A stretch of 60,358 nucleotides of DNA. Origin: Flavobacteriaceae bacterium (GTDB taxonomy: Bacteria; Bacteroidota; Bacteroidia; Flavobacteriales; Flavobacteriaceae). Location: positions 1 to 60,358 of the forward strand of contig CANHRI010000009.1 in NCBI GenBank assembly GCA_947463515.1, read 5' to 3'. The notes under the pieces were generated by a model. The model made no database searches. It saw nothing but the letters and a program-made list of their open reading frames with translations, and was not told where the DNA came from. Made by a program: the position numbers and the translations under genes. Positions 36,785 through 44,668 of the stretch are shown in pieces (position 1 is the stretch's first letter; each line of letters opens with the position of its first letter).

Positions 36785-36871
36785 AGAGAGGTGTCCGAGT
36801 GGTTGAAGGAGCAAGCCTGGAAAGTTTGTATGTGGGTAACTGCATCGAGGGTTCGAATCCCTTCCTCTCTG
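36785..36871 (+). tRNA. tRNA-Ser(GGA)
   Basis: An 87-nt class II tRNA. Acceptor stem AGAGAGG / CCTCTCT (36785-36791, 36864-36870), discriminator G at 36871, D-arm TCCGAGTGGTTGAAGGA, anticodon stem CAAGC/GTTTG with loop CTGGAAA (anticodon GGA at 36819-36821), a long variable arm typical of serine, and the T-arm GAGGGTTCGAATCCCTT. The terminal CCA is not encoded. A terminator follows 9 bp downstream. Confidence 0.97.
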
Positions 36872-36879
36872 CAAGACAT

Positions 36880-36905
36880 GGGCAGGCCGGTGGCCTGCCC
36901 TTTTT
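36880..36905 (+). terminator. Terminator after tRNA-Ser
   Basis: Perfect 9-bp GC-rich stem GGGCAGGCC / GGCCTGCCC with loop GGT, followed by five T. The T-run is also the beginning of the next large inverted repeat. Confidence 0.85.
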
Positions 36906-36959
36906 GTATCCAAAAAACCCCAAAAGCTCTGCTTTTGAAGGGTTTTTTGGATACAAAAA
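36901..36959. repeat. Large inverted repeat (hairpin) behind tRNA-Ser
   Basis: Perfect 20-bp arms at 36901-36920 and 36940-36959 (TTTTTGTATCCAAAAAACCC and its complement). Inside, a second stem CAAAAGC / GCTTTTG (36921-36927, 36931-36937) extends it, leaving loop TCT and a 2-nt bulge. It would form a hairpin of about 27 bp on either strand. No coding potential. Confidence 0.85.
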
Positions 36960-36992
36960 GGGCCACAGTGCGTAGCGCTGCCCTTGGGTTGT
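36930..36992 (+). repeat. 63-bp direct repeat, copy 1
   Basis: Begins TGCTTTTGAAGGGTTTTTTG and ends GCCCTTGGGTTGT; the first half is the right arm of the preceding hairpin. An identical copy lies 101 bp further. Confidence 0.85.
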
Positions 36993-37030
36993 GCCGGAAT
37001 CCACAATGGGGATCACGTGAGTAATCCCGA

Positions 37031-37093
37031 TGCTTTTGAAGGGTTTTTTGGATACAAAAAGGGCCACAGTGCGTAGCGCTGCCCTTGGGTTGT
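37031..37093 (+). repeat. 63-bp direct repeat, copy 2
   Basis: Identical to 36930-36992, but here without the left hairpin arm. The unique spacer between copies is 36993-37030. From 37094 to 37234 I see only AT-rich sequence without a gene. Confidence 0.85.
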
Positions 37094-37234
37094 TGAGTGG
37101 AAGAGATTCAATCTGTAAATTTAGTCTAAGTAGATTGGGTTTTTAATTGTATGCATTTCAATTTACATTAATATAAAGTTATTTCACATCGTTTAATTAC
37201 ACACAATCCATCGTGGGCTTGCTGATTTTTTATG

Positions 37235-37242
37235 TAATTTTG
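37235..37242 (+). promoter_or_regulatory. -7 box of the porT-like gene
   Basis: TAATTTTG on the plus strand, 20 bp before the TTG start. It predicts a transcript start near 37247-37249, practically on a small upstream ATG. -33 element weak. Confidence 0.45.
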
Positions 37243-37262
37243 TAAATGCAAATGGCAACGCC

Positions 37263-37985
37263 TTGAAAAAGTTTTGGACGTATTTATGTTGGGGGATTTT
37301 CGGATTCCTGACACCCTTTTCGCTAGAAGCGCAAGAGGAGCAGCCGCTTGAACCTGAAATCAAGGTGGTGGATTCGTTGTATCGCGAGGATCAGTTCTAT
37401 TTTACCTTTACCTACAATACTGCTGGAAATTTGGACGGACTTTCCCAAAAAAAATTCTCACCAGGAATCGGAATTGGATTTTTAAGGGATATGCCTATTA
37501 ATAAAGCGCGAACGTATGCTTTAGCGTTGGGGTTAGGGTATAGTTTGGCGGTGTATAATCACAATTTATACCAATATCCGAATTCAACCCCCAATGGCTC
37601 CGCCTATACCTATGAACTTATTTCTGGAGATACTTTTTTTCAACGCAATCGCCTTACGCAGCATTTTATTGAAGTACCTTTAGAGTTTCGTTGGCGTGCT
37701 TCAACGTTGAGTAGTCACAAGTTTTGGCGCATATATACAGGCTTTAAAGTGAGTTACCTCCTAGCCGATACCTACCGTTTTCAAAACGACGTGCAATCGG
37801 TTACCTTCCGCAATAATGCAGATTTGAATAAACTTTTATACGGCTGTTACTTAACTGCAGGGTGGAATACTTGGAATTTATACATTTACTATGGCTTAAA
37901 TGCCTTGTATAAAAATGCGGAAGTCAATGGTGCGCCTATGAATCTGCGGAATTTGAATATCGGACTTCAATTTTACATCCTATAA
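37263..37985 (+). CDS. porT: PorT-like outer-membrane protein (type IX secretion)
   Basis: A 240-residue protein with signal peptide (GFLTPFSLEAQ) and an outer-membrane beta-barrel ending in aromatic/hydrophobic FYIL. The segments VVDSLYREDQFYF, GIGFLRDMPINKARTYALALGLGYS and FIEVPLEFRWRAST match what I recall of PorT/SprT proteins, which are needed for type IX secretion and gliding. The start is a TTG (37263), as no in-frame ATG lies nearby; a mini-ORF of six codons starting at 37246 ends in TGA overlapping this TTG. The 3' end overlaps the convergent membrane gene by 6 bp. Confidence 0.68.
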   Translation: MKKFWTYLCWGIFGFLTPFSLEAQEEQPLEPEIKVVDSLYREDQFYFTFTYNTAGNLDGLSQKKFSPGIGIGFLRDMPINKARTYALALGLGYSLAVYNHNLYQYPNSTPNGSAYTYELISGDTFFQRNRLTQHFIEVPLEFRWRASTLSSHKFWRIYTGFKVSYLLADTYRFQNDVQSVTFRNNADLNKLLYGCYLTAGWNTWNLYIYYGLNALYKNAEVNGAPMNLRNLNIGLQFYIL

Positions 37986-38585
37986 CCACACATACCAAAG
38001 CGCTACTTGCGGGATAATACCACAGGCATACCCGACTATCAACTCCAAAGTGGTATGCGCTTTCATGTAAAGTCGTGAGGATGCAATCAATCCCGTGAGT
38101 AAAAATAGACTCGCTATAGTATACATTACATTGATTTGAAAATGGACACTGAGTCCGATCACAAAAAAAGTCAGCGCACTAATCGCGATCATGTGAATAC
38201 TTGCCTTGAATCGGATGTACAACAACATAAAGACAATAAACGTACTTACAAAACCGCCCAGAAAGAAAAAGTAAAGTTCGGGGAAGCGCTCTATCGTAAT
38301 GCTTTTATGAATCAAAATATAGGTCAAAACCATTTGCATTACCAAAGGGATTTTTCGTTGCTGTACCTCCGACATCATTATGGAATCTACTTTTCCAAAA
38401 GTTCGCAATAGATAAAAGAAGGATAACGGCAAGAAAAAGGTAATAATGATCACCTGAAACAATAATAAAAAGTATTGTTCTTGGGAATAAAATCGTTCGC
38501 TAAAGGCAATGTAAACTAGGCATCCCAATAGCGGAATGAAAATGGGGTGGAAGAGGTAGGAAAAAAAGGGAAGAATTTTTTTCAC
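37980..38585 (-). CDS. Conserved integral membrane protein
   Basis: A 201-residue protein with about six hydrophobic helices. The C-terminal SSRLYMKAHTTLELIVGYACGIIPQ recalls the end of PAP2-type phosphatases, but the earlier PAP2 motifs (KX6RP, PSGH) are not seen, so catalysis is not supported. It is 27 bp after rpoN on the same strand and probably co-transcribed. Function unknown. Confidence 0.75.
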   Translation of the reverse strand: MKKILPFFSYLFHPIFIPLLGCLVYIAFSERFYSQEQYFLLLFQVIIITFFLPLSFFYLLRTFGKVDSIMMSEVQQRKIPLVMQMVLTYILIHKSITIERFPELYFFFLGGFVSTFIVFMLLYIRFKASIHMIAISALTFFVIGLSVHFQINVMYTIASLFLLTGLIASSRLYMKAHTTLELIVGYACGIIPQVALWYVWL

Positions 38586-38612
38586 AAGTTGTTTATAATT
38601 AGGCAGGTATCC

Positions 38613-40079
38613 CTAAATTTTCTTTCGCATACGCGCCACAGGGATGTCCAATTGTTCCCGGTATTTGGCAATGGTACGACGGGCGATAGGGTAGCCTTTT
38701 TCTTTTAAAATTTCAGCCAATTGATCGTCGGGTAAGGGCTTGCTTTTGTCCTCTTCTTCGATGACTGTTTTCAGAATTTTTTTGATTTCCAAAGTAGAAA
38801 CATCTTCTCCTTGGTCGTTTTTCATGGCCTCTGAAAAGAATTCTTTGATCAATTTGGTTCCGTAAGGGGTTTCCACATATTTGCTGTTGGCAACACGCGA
38901 AACGGTAGAAATATCCAATCCCACCATATCAGCAATGTCTTTCAAAATCATGGGTTTGATTTTCAATTCATCGCCTTCCAAAAAGTAATCGTATTGAAAA
39001 TGCATGATCGCATTCATCGTGACAAATAAGGTCTCTTGCCGCTGTTTTATGGCATCGATAAACCATTTGGCCGAATCCAATTTTTGTTTGATAAACTGCA
39101 CGGCGTCTTTTTGTGCCGCTGATTTATCCCGAGAATCCTTATACGTTTGCAACATTTCTTGATAGTCGCGGGAAACATGAAGCGTAGGTGCATTTCTACC
39201 GTTTAAGGTCAATTCGAGTTCGCCATCGACCACGCGAATCATAAAGTCGGGCACAATATTTTCAGTAACTCGGCTGCCTGAAAAGCTCCCTCCCGGTTTG
39301 GGATTTAATTTCTCGATTTCGGAAATGGCTTTTTTTAATTGGTCCTGACTGATGCTGTATTTTGTGAGTAACTTTTCGTAATGTTTTTTGGTGAATGCGT
39401 CAAATTGTTCGTCGATGATACGCGTGGCCAAAGCAATGGACTCTGTAGGGGTTTTATGTTTCAACTGCAACAACAAACATTCTTGTAAGTCACGCGCCCC
39501 CACACCTGAAGGTTCCAACTCGTGAATGATGGATTTAAGAATCCACACTACTGTTTTTTCATCGGTATAAATTCCTTGCGTAAAAGCCATATCGTCGACC
39601 ATGTCTTGGATACTTCTGCGAAGGTACCCATCGTCATCAATCGACCCTACAACAAACTCGGCAACCTCCATTTCGGTATCATTCAAAATAAAGGTTTGCA
39701 ATTGATTGAGTAAATCTTGATGAAAACTAACCGCAGCAGCCAAGGGAGATTCGCGATCGTCATCGTCGTCACTGTAGTTATTGGCAGCCAATTTATAGTC
39801 GGGAATTTCATCATCGCTGAGGTATTCATCAATATTTATATCGTCGGCTTCAATCGATTCATTTCCGTCGTATTCATCGTAATCGTCTTGCGAATCAAAC
39901 TCCTCTTTTTCATACAATTCCTCCTGCTCCGTGCTGCCTTCTAAAGCAGGATTTTCCACTAACTCTTCTTTTAAACGTTGTTCAAAAGCTTGGGTCGGCA
40001 ACTGAATCAGTTTCATCAACTGAATCTGTTGCGGGGACAGTTTTTGTGAGAGTTTAAATTGAAGGTTTTGTTTTAACAT
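38613..40079 (-). CDS. rpoN: RNA polymerase sigma-54 factor
   Basis: A 488-residue alternative sigma factor. Region I is glutamine-rich at the N-terminus (LSQKLSPQQIQLMKLIQLPTQAFEQRLKEELVENPAL), followed by an acidic region II (residues 50-100). The core-binding domain, the HTH (MVGLDISTVSRVANSKYVETPYGTKLIKEFFS) and the RpoN box near the end (ARRTIAKYREQ) are intact. It needs AAA+ activators, none of which lies in this window. In relatives it tends to follow asnS directly; here a GxxExxY gene lies between. Confidence 0.96.
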   Translation of the reverse strand: MLKQNLQFKLSQKLSPQQIQLMKLIQLPTQAFEQRLKEELVENPALEGSTEQEELYEKEEFDSQDDYDEYDGNESIEADDINIDEYLSDDEIPDYKLAANNYSDDDDDRESPLAAAVSFHQDLLNQLQTFILNDTEMEVAEFVVGSIDDDGYLRRSIQDMVDDMAFTQGIYTDEKTVVWILKSIIHELEPSGVGARDLQECLLLQLKHKTPTESIALATRIIDEQFDAFTKKHYEKLLTKYSISQDQLKKAISEIEKLNPKPGGSFSGSRVTENIVPDFMIRVVDGELELTLNGRNAPTLHVSRDYQEMLQTYKDSRDKSAAQKDAVQFIKQKLDSAKWFIDAIKQRQETLFVTMNAIMHFQYDYFLEGDELKIKPMILKDIADMVGLDISTVSRVANSKYVETPYGTKLIKEFFSEAMKNDQGEDVSTLEIKKILKTVIEEEDKSKPLPDDQLAEILKEKGYPIARRTIAKYREQLDIPVARMRKKI

Positions 40080-40093
40080 CTAATTTAGTTTTT

Positions 40094-40568
40094 GCCACAA
40101 AGTCACGAAGACAATAAGGTATTTTAATTTACAAATCGCTTAATTCCTTGTTTGATAATCGGCACATTAAAATTAATCAAAAAACCAATTTTTTTATTGG
40201 TTAATTTCAAATGACTGATGATTTGCGCATCCCAAACTGGGTTTGCAATTTCAACCGCTTTAACTTCAATTATAATTGAATCATTAACTAATAGATCTAA
40301 GCGTAAGCTTTCCCTAAATTCAATTCCATTGTAATTGATAGAAACTTTTGTTTGTCTTTTTACATCATATCCACAGTTTTTCAACTCAAATTCAAGACAT
40401 ATTTCATATACTTTTTCTAATAGTCCTGGACCTAATTGTTTATGGATTTGATAGGCACAGTGAACTACATCTTTTGCGATTTTTTCTAAATCTTCCATGG
40501 CTAATATTCATTTTCAAGGCGTTATACATTTTTCTGAATTTTTGTTGGTGTCTTTATGTCTTAGTGGC
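40094..40568 (-). mobile_element. Putative small cassette carrying a GxxExxY gene, with imperfect inverted ends
   Basis: The left end (40094-40119, GCCACAAAGTCACGAAGACA...) and the reverse complement of the right end (40568-40543, GCCACTAAGACATAAAGACA...) match in most positions (GCCAC, AAG, CA and AAGACA blocks). They enclose the single GxxExxY gene. Length (475 bp) and layout resemble the four-helix-bundle cassette at 19964-20431. No transposase is present, so mobility is inferred only. Confidence 0.45.
40124..40498 (-). CDS. GxxExxY protein (PD-(D/E)XK nuclease-like)
   Basis: A 124-residue protein named for the motif G25-LL-E28-KV-Y31. The later stretch LRLDLLVNDSIIIEVKA shows the D68 ... 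E78-x-K80 arrangement of the PD-(D/E)XK nuclease fold. The family is scattered through Bacteroidota and other genomes and its function is unknown. It is AT-richer than asnS and rpoN and is flanked by inverted sequence, so it was probably inserted. Confidence 0.85.
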   Translation of the reverse strand: MEDLEKIAKDVVHCAYQIHKQLGPGLLEKVYEICLEFELKNCGYDVKRQTKVSINYNGIEFRESLRLDLLVNDSIIIEVKAVEIANPVWDAQIISHLKLTNKKIGFLINFNVPIIKQGIKRFVN

Positions 40569-40590
40569 CAATAAATTTCTGGCTTACGAC

Positions 40591-42024
40591 TTAGAATTCT
40601 GCATTTTGTGGTGTTCTTGGGAATGGAATTACGTCACGGATGTTTGTCATTCCCGACACAAACAAGACCAAACGCTCAAATCCTAAGCCAAAGCCCGAGT
40701 GAATGGCGGTTCCGAAACGTCGGGTGTCCAAATACCACCATAATTCTTCTTCGGGAATGCCCAATGCGTTCATTTTTTCTACCAATACATCCAAACGCTC
40801 CTCTCGTTGTGATCCACCTACGATTTCTCCGATACCTGGGAATAAAATGTCCATGGCACGCACCGTTTGTCCGTCTTCATTCAAACGCATGTAGAACGCT
40901 TTTATTTTGGCGGGATAATCAAACAAAATTACCGGTGATTTGAAGTGTTTTTCTACCAAATAACGCTCGTGTTCACTTTGCAAATCGGCTCCCCATTCTT
41001 CAATGATATATTGAAACTTCTTGTTTTTGTTTGGTTTTGAATTTTTCAAAATGTCTATCGCTTCGGTGTAGGAGATTCGAATGAAATTATTTTCCAACAC
41101 AAAGTTCAATTTCTCCAACAAAGCCATTTCACTGCGTTCGGCTTGGGGTTTATTTTTCTCTTCATCGATCAAACGTTGCTCCAAGAATTTCAAGTCATCC
41201 GCGCAGTTTTCCATCGTATATTTAATCACATAACGAATGAAATCTTCGGCCAAATCCATGTTGTCGTTCAAGTCATTGAAAGCGACTTCGGGTTCGATCA
41301 TCCAGAATTCCGCCAAGTGACGTGAGGTGTTTGAATTTTCCGCGCGGAATGTGGGTCCAAAAGTATACACCTGACCCAAGGCCATCGCATAGGTTTCGGC
41401 TTCCAATTGTCCCGAAACCGTGAGGTTGGTTTCTCTGCCAAAGAAATCTTCTTTGAAGTTCACTTTTCCATCCTCAGTTCGCGGTGTGCCATCAAAGGGT
41501 AAAGCCGATACACGGAACATTTCACCGGCACCTTCAGCATCACTTCCTGTAATAATGGGAGCGTTGAAGTAGAAAAATCCTTTTTCATTGAAATATTTAT
41601 GTACGGCATACGCCAACACCGAACGTACACGCATTACTGCACTAAAGGTGTTGGTGCGCACGCGTAAGTGGGCATTTTCACGTAAAAATTCAAGGGAGTG
41701 TTTCTTGGGTTGAATCGGATATTTCTCCGCATCCGAATCGCCTAAAACTTCCAATTTAGTGACTTGGATTTCGTATTTCTGTCCCGAACCTTGGCTTTCT
41801 ACCAACGTCCCGTGGATGTCCAAAGCGGCAGAGGTAGTAATGCGTTTTAAAGTGGCTTCAGGAGTATTTTCAAAATCAACCACACATTGAATATTGTGTA
41901 TTGTCGAACCGTCGTTCAATGCAATGAATTGTTTGTTGCGAAAGGTTCTCACCCAACCACGAGTGGCTACTTCCATGCCGCCTTTTTCACTTTCTAATAA
42001 GGCCTTAATCTTTGAATATTTCAT
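40591..42024 (-). CDS. asnS: Asparagine--tRNA ligase
   Basis: Class II synthetase charging tRNA-Asn, 477 residues. It has the N-terminal OB-fold ([32 protein letters not shown]), motif 2 ([24 protein letters not shown]) and motif 3 ([16 protein letters not shown]). A -7 box lies 27 bp upstream. Possession of both asnS and aspS suggests direct charging of tRNA-Asn. Confidence 0.96.
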   Translation of the reverse strand: MKYSKIKALLESEKGGMEVATRGWVRTFRNKQFIALNDGSTIHNIQCVVDFENTPEATLKRITTSAALDIHGTLVESQGSGQKYEIQVTKLEVLGDSDAEKYPIQPKKHSLEFLRENAHLRVRTNTFSAVMRVRSVLAYAVHKYFNEKGFFYFNAPIITGSDAEGAGEMFRVSALPFDGTPRTEDGKVNFKEDFFGRETNLTVSGQLEAETYAMALGQVYTFGPTFRAENSNTSRHLAEFWMIEPEVAFNDLNDNMDLAEDFIRYVIKYTMENCADDLKFLEQRLIDEEKNKPQAERSEMALLEKLNFVLENNFIRISYTEAIDILKNSKPNKNKKFQYIIEEWGADLQSEHERYLVEKHFKSPVILFDYPAKIKAFYMRLNEDGQTVRAMDILFPGIGEIVGGSQREERLDVLVEKMNALGIPEEELWWYLDTRRFGTAIHSGFGLGFERLVLFVSGMTNIRDVIPFPRTPQNAEF

Positions 42025-42050
42025 GATTATTTCTTGATTTTCGAGTAGGA

Positions 42051-42058
42051 CAAATATA
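42051..42058 (-). promoter_or_regulatory. -7 box of asnS
   Basis: TATATTTG on the minus strand, in the 36-bp gap between the MMPL gene stop and the asnS start. No matching -33. Confidence 0.45.
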
Positions 42059-42060
42059 CT

Positions 42061-44481
42061 TTAATTCTTTTTTTCTTCGAGGGCATCCAATTCTTCATCG
42101 GTATGTTCCAAAATATCAATCGTCGGTTCAATAAACTCTTGTTCATTGGCCAAGGTCTTGTTCAATGATAATACCAAAGAGGGTAGCAGTACCAAATTGG
42201 ATAACATACCGAAACAAAGGGTAATAGCGACTAATCCACCGAGGGCTACAGTACCCCCAAAGCCTGAGAGCATGAAAACCGAAAACCCAAAAAACAAGAC
42301 AATGGAAGTATAAAACATACTGATTCCAGCATCATCAAAAGTTGCAAATACTGATTTTTTAATTTTCCAATCGTTACGTGACAGTTCCAATCGGTATTGT
42401 GCCAAAAAGCGTAAAGTGTCATCGACCGACATCCCAAAGGCTATTCCAAACACCAATAAAGTGGAAGGTTTCAAAGGTATGCCCAAAAAGCCCATCAACC
42501 CAGCTGTCATTAACAAAGGAAGAAGATTCGGGATAATGGCTACCAACACCATTTTGATCGAACGGAACATGATAGCTACTAATCCTCCAGTGAGGAAAAA
42601 GGCAAAAAGCAAGGACGAGAGAAGGTTGTCCAACAAGTAGTTGGTTCCTTTTTGAAACACCGAAGCACGTCCTGTAATTACTACATTGTAACGTTCTTTG
42701 GGGAAGAGTTTGTCGGTTTTTTGACGAATCTGCTGTTCGATTCCCGGCATTTTTTCACCCGTTTCGTCCTTGATAAACGTCGTAATGCGCGCAATCGATT
42801 TGTCGTCACTCAAGTAACTTTTAAAGAGATTTTCATTTTTCCCTTTGGCTGTATTTTTGATATAGGTTGCTATGAAAGGCTCTTCTTGTGCGGTTGGCAA
42901 TTGAAAATAGTCGGGATTTCCGTTGTAATAGGTTTGCTTAGCATACTTGGCCACACTGATAATTGAAAGCGGTTTGGACAAATCAGGAATGTCGGAGAGT
43001 GTTTTTTCCAACTCTTCCAGACGACGGAGATTGGTCGAACGCAGTGCGCCATTTTTCCTTTTGGTATCAATCATAATCTCCAGCGGCATCACGCCATCAA
43101 ATTCTTTTTCAAAAAAACGAATATCCTCAAAAAAGGCTGTTTTCTTGGGCATGTCTTCGATGATACTTCCCGAAATTTTGATTTCATAAATCCCGATAAT
43201 ACCAAAAATCAAAAGGATAATCGAAACCATGTAAACACTCAGTCGGTTATATTTGACGGTATTGACAATCCACACAAAAAAACCCGTGAGGTATTCGCGT
43301 TCCAAGTGCCCTAAATGCCTTGGAATAGGGGCAGGGATGTAACTAAAGAAGATAGGAATCAACAACAAACTCAACACATATACCGCAATAATGTTGATCG
43401 TTGTAAGCACACCAAACTCTTGTAAGAGAACATTGTTGGTAACAATAAACGTAGCAAAACCTACAGCGGTTGTAATATTAGTCATCAAGGTGGCGGTCCC
43501 CGTTTTGGTAATTACCCGTTGCAATGCCTTGGCTTTATTGGCGTGTTTGTAGTACTCTTGGTGGTATTTGTTGATAAAGAAAATACAATTTGGAATCCCA
43601 ATCACAATCATTAAAGTAGGAACCAAGGCTGTGAGAACGGTGATTTCGTACCCCATCGCGCCCATGATGCAAAACGACCACATTACGCCGATAATCACAA
43701 TGATCATAGAGATTAACGTCGCCCGAAACGATCGGAAAAAGAAGAAGAAAATCAATGAGGTAATCAATAAAGCCGCTCCTATGAACAGTCCAATTTCATC
43801 GGTGATGGTTTTGGAATTGTACGAGCGAATGTAAGGCATTCCCGATACCCGAAGATCGATTCCTGTGGTTTGTTCAAACTGTTTAATTTTATCCGAAAAA
43901 CGTCCGAGAATGTAATCTTTACGCGCTTTGGTGTTGACTAATTCTTTTTTCATGTACACGACCGATCGCAATGTACTTTTATCTTTACTGTACAATAGTC
44001 CTTCATAAAAAGGCAAACGCTGCGTCAATTCGGCACGCGCTTGTTTCAAGTACGCTTCGTTTTGCAGCTGGGCTTTATTCACAAAGGGCGCCAACTCAAA
44101 TTGGGCCAACGAATCATTTTTTTGAAGGACTTTTAGATTTTCCAATGAAAGCACAAGACCGATTTCAGGGTCTTTCGCCAAATTTCCCATCAAAGTCGTG
44201 TAAGCTTTGAAGGCCTTGGAGGTGAATAATTTTGGGTCTTTTGAACCGATGACAATCACATTCCCTTCTTCGCCAAAAACCTTTAGAAATTGGTTGTAAT
44301 CCAAATTGACTTGGTCAGTTGCCGGAATCAGGTTGGCCTCGGTATTGGAAAATCGAATGTATTTCCATTGCATAGCCAATCCGACCGTCAGTAAGACAAT
44401 CCCAAAAATAAATCCCAAACGGTTTCTCAGGATGATGCGAGCAATAATTTCCCAAAATCCAATGCCGAGTAATTTTTTCAT
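42061..44481 (-). CDS. RND-superfamily exporter, MMPL/HAE-2-like
   Basis: An 806-residue membrane protein with two repeats of one helix, a periplasmic domain and five helices (for instance ALVPTLMIVIGIPNCIFFINKYHQEY, and GIAFGMSVDDTLRFLAQYRLEL with acidic residues in the helix). This architecture fits MMPL/sterol-sensing RND exporters, possibly moving lipids or hopanoids. The start ATG at 44481 (MKKLLGIGFWEI) is chosen over 44613 because a good promoter lies at 44500-44528. The C-terminus is acidic. Confidence 0.85.
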   Translation of the reverse strand: MKKLLGIGFWEIIARIILRNRLGFIFGIVLLTVGLAMQWKYIRFSNTEANLIPATDQVNLDYNQFLKVFGEEGNVIVIGSKDPKLFTSKAFKAYTTLMGNLAKDPEIGLVLSLENLKVLQKNDSLAQFELAPFVNKAQLQNEAYLKQARAELTQRLPFYEGLLYSKDKSTLRSVVYMKKELVNTKARKDYILGRFSDKIKQFEQTTGIDLRVSGMPYIRSYNSKTITDEIGLFIGAALLITSLIFFFFFRSFRATLISMIIVIIGVMWSFCIMGAMGYEITVLTALVPTLMIVIGIPNCIFFINKYHQEYYKHANKAKALQRVITKTGTATLMTNITTAVGFATFIVTNNVLLQEFGVLTTINIIAVYVLSLLLIPIFFSYIPAPIPRHLGHLEREYLTGFFVWIVNTVKYNRLSVYMVSIILLIFGIIGIYEIKISGSIIEDMPKKTAFFEDIRFFEKEFDGVMPLEIMIDTKRKNGALRSTNLRRLEELEKTLSDIPDLSKPLSIISVAKYAKQTYYNGNPDYFQLPTAQEEPFIATYIKNTAKGKNENLFKSYLSDDKSIARITTFIKDETGEKMPGIEQQIRQKTDKLFPKERYNVVITGRASVFQKGTNYLLDNLLSSLLFAFFLTGGLVAIMFRSIKMVLVAIIPNLLPLLMTAGLMGFLGIPLKPSTLLVFGIAFGMSVDDTLRFLAQYRLELSRNDWKIKKSVFATFDDAGISMFYTSIVLFFGFSVFMLSGFGGTVALGGLVAITLCFGMLSNLVLLPSLVLSLNKTLANEQEFIEPTIDILEHTDEELDALEEKKN

Positions 44482-44499
44482 AGGCGCAAAAAAGGTGTG

Positions 44500-44528
44500 C
44501 AAAGGTAGTGAAAACCGTTGAAAACAAA
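44500..44528 (-). promoter_or_regulatory. Promoter of the MMPL exporter gene
   Basis: Minus strand TTTG (44528-44525), 17-bp spacer, TACCTTTG (44507-44500). Consensus-like; it decides the start codon at 44481. Confidence 0.7.
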
Positions 44529-44630
44529 CGGAGAAGGATGGAATCTTTTCCTTCAAATAAGGGATCACTTTTTTTGTTTTTTGAAATAGAATCTTATTCT
44601 TTACTAATAACAAACTTCAAGAAATTAACA

Positions 44631-44638
44631 TACTTTTG
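44631..44638 (+). promoter_or_regulatory. -7 box of the CPA2 antiporter gene
   Basis: TACTTTTG on the plus strand, 30 bp before the ATG at 44669. It contains the TTG at 44636, which is thereby excluded as a start codon. Confidence 0.45.
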
Positions 44639-44668
44639 TTCTCCAAGCGACAAAACAAGTTTACCCTT

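Noticed and set aside
36509..37067. Minus-strand open frames across tRNA-Ser and the repeats
   Set aside because: They are antisense to the asparaginase gene, the tRNA and the direct repeats, and have no protein-like composition.
36930..37093. CRISPR-like array
   Set aside because: Only two 63-bp repeats with a single spacer and no cas genes; the repeat is part of a hairpin sequence.
36785..37093. Integrative element at tRNA-Ser
   Set aside because: No integrase gene and no copy of the tRNA 3' end were found nearby.
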